A stretch of 64,000 nucleotides of DNA, from NCBI GenBank assembly GCA_035582835.1, contig JAYKAV010000002.1, positions 1 through 64,000 on the forward strand, in the 5' to 3' direction. Under the pieces are notes generated by a model. The model was not told where the DNA came from and did not search any database. It saw only the letters and a program-made list of their open reading frames with translations. The position numbers and the translations under genes were made by a program. This DNA is from Phoebastria nigripes (taxonomy: Eukaryota > Chordata > Aves > Procellariiformes > Diomedeidae). This document shows positions 59,792 through 64,000 of this stretch, in pieces (the stretch's first letter is position 1; every line of letters begins with the position of its first letter).

Positions 59792-61801
59792 AGATAACTG
59801 TAAAATCTATTTTGTGAGTGGTATACTTCAGCATATTTCCACTTAATTCACAACCTTCCTTTTTTTGATCATATTATACATTTATTTTCTTGGTGACATG
59901 TTTTTTTTTTGCTTGTTTATTTGATTGGTTTGGTTTGGTTTGGTTTTCTGGTATTATTTGCAATACGCATCAAAAAAATTGCATACAGACATAATAAATG
60001 TCTAGTATATACTACCCCTTAAGTGTAGCATACCACAGGTTAAGAAAAATTGATACAATAGTTAGGCTATTATTTGACACNGTCCAAAATTTTTAAAGAA
60101 AAAGTAGATATTTAATTTTAATTGTAAGATATTTTCCTGCTTTTATATAAATTACATATTCTTGGTCTCCAGGTTGCTCATGAAAGTTCTAGATTGCAAC
60201 TTTGAGTTTCTTTGAGTTGAAATGTGACATATTTATTTTTACTAACACAGTAAACNTAAATCTTAGGATGCTGAAACATCTCAAAAGCATTGAAAATTCT
60301 GTCTATCGTGTCTGGGTTTTGGGGATTTTTAGCAAAAATCCCCTAGGAATAACCACTATAGACATTTAATCCAATTGATTCTAGCCTTCTGTAGAAGCAT
60401 ATTTCCCAGCTGATATTGTAGGACTGTCTTTCAACAGATTTCAGGAGGAATCTGAATTAGGCCTTAAGTTACTAATGAGTTCCTTTTACTGTAGTACTCT
60501 GTTTCACTATGGATTTACAGCCCTTCGGTGACACCACTGAGACAGGAAGGGCAAAATGTTAGCACTCACTTCTGACATAAATCTTTGAGAAGAGAGAGAA
60601 TCTTGTCCTGTTCACTTAGTTACAGAAAACATTCCAGCCAAAGCCTGAAGAAGTTCTGGCTTTGGACCACTTGAATAAATAAACTTGACCAATATTTTTG
60701 TAAGTAAATAAGAATAAATTGTGTTTTCCTCAGATATTAATCTTTTTTTCGAGAATAAAATTCCTTGCTTGTGGAAAACAAAGCACAGTTCCTCAAATCA
60801 GTAGCATGTCATTTTTGGAATTACATGCAGTGTCTGCAATCTGACTCACACATAAACATCAGCTGAAAAAAGATTATTGTCTATTTTTTAATGAATCAGT
60901 GTTTTGATGTATAGTCCCCAAGGTGATTTATAGTTTATAATTTTCTACATATTTTACTATTTGTTNATGATAAAGTATGTATTTGGGGAGAACAAGGGAT
61001 AAAGGTAAAACTGAATAAATTTTTGTTGCAGAATTTACTTGAAATATCTTGCCCTTTTAATGTCCTTAAATATGCCCCAGACCCTTTGTATAAGTTCATC
61101 TGACTTCTCTCAGCAGTACAGTCCATATGTCTCTTAATATCAACAAATTAACAAGAATAGTTATACCAAGCAGTCTGGCAAACTATTGTCTATATTTGAG
61201 GGAACAATTTATCCCTATGAATTGCAGTAAAAGGCAATTTTGTCTAATTACACTGAGCATATTGAAATGTTAGCTTTTCCCTCATGGGTACTAACACCAG
61301 ATTTGTAATTGTTGATGGTACTGAATTTAAAATGTCCCTCCATTTGGGAATTAGAAGACCCAAGTTTGCTCTTGAATATATGACCCTTACTTGTTCAAGT
61401 CTGAAATATCCTTACTGTGTTCTTACCGATGTCTTTANGGTACCATGAGAGAAAGACTTCATTTTTTTGAAAATAATTTCCAAGTTTCAGTTTTAATCTG
61501 TTTTACCTGATAATCTGTACGCTTCATTAATCTAGTATAGAAATAAAAGAAATTCAAAATTGCAAATATTTTATATCAACTTTTTTGTTATTTTTTTAAC
61601 TGATAATTCACTGAAGAGATCATACATGAATGTACACAGTCACCCCTATGCACACNCCTTCACCCATACAGTCCTGGATGATAAGCTATGAGGTATTTTT
61701 TTTAGGCTAATGAAGTAACCTCCCCTCAGAAAAAAGCATGCAACTTACAATGGTTTTCCCCTAATAATATCCCAACTATACTGTCTTATTCATAAAAATC
61801 A
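59792..61801. other. Unassigned AT-rich interval
   Basis: No gene is seen; a short (GGTTT)n run lies at 59928-59946. Confidence 0.5.
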
Positions 61802-61846
61802 GGGAGAAAGAGAGAGAAAGAGAGAGAAAGAGAGAGAAAGAGAAAA
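61802..61846. repeat. (GAGAGAAA)n-type purine microsatellite
   Basis: Four near-perfect units of AGAGAGAAAG period 10 are followed by GAGAAAAC. Confidence 0.9.
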
Positions 61847-63466
61847 CAAAGCATAACAGCACACAAGGTATTTCCTCCTCCAAAACAGTACTTCCACTTA
61901 TTGAGCTATGTGGTGGTAACTGAGTTTTCTAAACAAATGAGTGTTTTCTTTACATGGTGTTGAGGGTAAAACTGTTCATCAGTATGATCTGAAGAGTGGA
62001 ATTTCAACCAACCAAATTTTACTGAAATAATTATTTGTTAAATATAGCTTTTTAATTTTACTTCACAAACCGATCCATTAATTTTATAGCAGTCAATATG
62101 TAGCTGCAAGAAATAACTAAAAAAGGTATAATATTAGCAATGGAGCTTTATTGTACTCATCCTTTCATGTGATAATGTGCTTATGTAATAGAGAAATCAA
62201 GCAAAAACTACAGTGGCCCACCCAAAGCTAATGATCTCTTAGCAATTAGCTCAGTAATAAAATTCATAAAATGAACTATTTTCAAGAATAAAGGAAACTG
62301 AATCTTTTTAATACTTCTGATTCATTTATCTATATGTAATTTCCAATGTAGGCTTGCATTTGTTAATTATTACAATTAAATTGCTTATTTTTCTTCTAGC
62401 TTGTTATTTAAAGAAAAAAAAAAAAAAAAAACAACAAAATACTCCTATTAAGTGAAGGGATGCCTGGAACACTTTTAAGGAGTCACAACCTTATTAAAAA
62501 GTAGTATAACTTAAAGAGACAACCATGCCCCCATTAATCCAGGATCTAGTGATCTAGTAAGACTAGATCTTTTCTTCTTATTGCACTCAAAAAAGTAGTC
62601 TTCATCATTCTTCTACTGATAAAAATCTTTAGGAGTGAATACACTGCAATAAGCCATTTTTTATATATCTTTCAAACAAATCCATAGGCCTTCTCTTTAT
62701 CTGAAATGAAACAGAAGAGTAATAAAATCTTTACATGCCTCTAGTTAAATATGGGAAAATAGCAGATGAGTATCAGGAACAATTTTACTCATTTAAAGTT
62801 TTAAGACAGGAGGAACAGTAGTTTAACGTTCAGAGAAGGTTGTTGCTCAAATCATGCCCCTTTTAATGTATGTTATATGTTTCCGTATTTAGCCATATAC
62901 ATACAAGAAAGATCATTCTATTCTTTGTTCCTTGCACTGGGGACATTATGCTTTCGAATACCAACAAGTATAATCTTTGTGCAACTGCACTTTCATGGAC
63001 TTCCATCCAGTAGCACAAAGATTGAACGGAAGATCAGTGAAACTATAAGTCACAGAATGAATGCAATAACTGAGATAAGTACAGACACAAGCAGTTGTCC
63101 AAATTCTAAATGGATCTTTTTTAATGCTTAGGAAAGTTTTCCTTGTTGTTTTTTTTTTTTTTTTTTCCTCCATTATTACTACCAGTAATACTTTTGCTGA
63201 TCCCACACTTATCTTTGACATAAGGATTGATGGAGGTAACAGATAAAAAGATTGCTACGATATCTCTCTTAAATATATGTATGTATGTACTATTTTTGGC
63301 TGAAATGTATCTGTAAAAATGGAAATATTTCTCTGTAGGTTAATCAGCAGTTAGAAAACCCATCAAACTATATTAAAAAAACCCTATGAAAACAATGAAT
63401 AAGAATAAGAAGAACTCAAACCACACTGAGAAAGCCCAGATGGAAATATCTCTATGGCAGCCATTT
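61847..63466. other. Unassigned AT-rich interval
   Basis: No supported gene. There are poly(A) and poly(T) runs at about 62413-62431 and 63149-63166. Confidence 0.5.
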
Positions 63467-63517
63467 AAAAAAAAAAAACCACACACCCCCCACCCCCCCC
63501 CCCAAAAAAAAAAAAAG
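63467..63517. repeat. Poly(A)/poly(C) low-complexity tract
   Basis: The order is A12, a CACACACCCC segment, C10, then A12. It is a low-complexity tract without associated genes and may contain length errors. Confidence 0.9.
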
Positions 63518-64000
63518 TGAACATGTGAAAATGTGCTTCATGTTAACCTCTCTTTTAGTTGGAAAGTAAAATTGAGTATTTCCCTCTATTTACTTTTCAT
63601 CTTTCTGACTGATGTTTTAAAATATAATAAGGAGAATGTGCTAAGGCTTCCTCTAGGGTACAGGATGGTTAGTGCAAATAAAATAGACCCTTCTATTAAT
63701 TGCTGCCCTTGCTAATTCATCAGATAACTCAGATAAGGTTTTGTGCATCAGACTGAATAGGCCATTAGAGTTACATTACACAGTGTAAGCAGGACAAGCC
63801 TCAACTGCCCCAGAGAACATTCTTCTGCTAAAAATGTGAAAGAGGACGGATGATTTCCAGGATGTTCTGAGCTTCTGGTAGGTGTATAAATTAAAATGTC
63901 TGTCAATGCACTTCTATTTCACATTCTTTATTGACTTAAATTCCCAGTGGCTTAAAATGGTATTGCATGCATAGCCCAGTCCTCCCTGTAGCAGGCTGGT
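63518..64000. other. Unassigned AT-rich right edge
   Basis: I see no gene or recognisable repeat. Confidence 0.45.

Noticed and set aside
1..64000. CRISPR arrays, operons, tRNA or rRNA genes, host exons
   Set aside because: None is visible. Repeats are eukaryotic transposons and microsatellites, and no frame outside transposons shows recognisable domains.

Overview
The window reads as nuclear DNA from a bird. The evidence is the repeat content: many CR1 non-LTR retrotransposon copies ending in the typical ATTCTATG repeats, class III (ERVL-like) endogenous retrovirus LTRs that start TG and end CA with 5-bp target duplications, an AT-rich background, and no bacterial features. I found no convincing host exon, tRNA, rRNA or conserved ncRNA. 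This looks like a gene-poor intergenic or deep intronic segment in which almost every coding-like stretch belongs to a transposable element. The species cannot be fixed from the sequence. Runs of N and a 345-base gap (26106-26450) show draft assembly quality.

Layout. 1-320 is a CR1 ORF1 esterase piece running off the left edge. 1254-1826 is a solo ERVL-type LTR. 2861-3985 is a CR1 3' half. 4784-5600 is a possible old LTR. 8356-8545 is a CR1 3' tip. 9300-10600 is the 5' half of a CR1 (5'UTR plus ORF1) on the minus strand. 11826-12560 is a degenerate LTR-like block. 17383-17710 is a CR1 3' end. 24385-30905 is a CR1 nest: one CR1 interrupted by two later CR1 insertions. 33085-35500 is an antisense CR1 with another CR1 tip inserted where its reverse-transcriptase core is missing. 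36820-37386 is a long polypyrimidine microsatellite fused to a CR1 tail. 42530-43025 is an old CR1-like fossil. 43026-49552 is a complete but defective ERVL-like provirus (LTR, PBS, gag, protease, RT, RNase H, integrase, LTR; no env) on the minus strand. 50826-52024 is a CR1. 53730-54800 is an ancient CR1-like fossil. 56283-56473 is a CR1 tip. 59211-59786 is a second solo LTR. The rest is AT-rich sequence with small microsatellites.

Most notable points. (1) The 5' half of a CR1 at 9.3-10.6 kb (minus) and the 3' portion at 24.4-30.9 kb (plus) break at nearly the same place in the ORF1 esterase, lie in the configuration an inversion would produce, and together add up to about one full-length CR1. 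(2) The nest at 24-31 kb gives a clear relative order of insertions. (3) The provirus has perfect 5-bp target duplications, a tRNA-Lys-type primer-binding site, and, upstream of recognisable gag, a 178-codon open frame with several hydrophobic segments that I cannot assign. (4) The two LTR subfamilies share their ends but have unrelated segments between TATA box and poly(A) signal. No functional, previously undescribed system is demonstrated here. The unassigned hydrophobic frame and the modular LTRs are the best leads.
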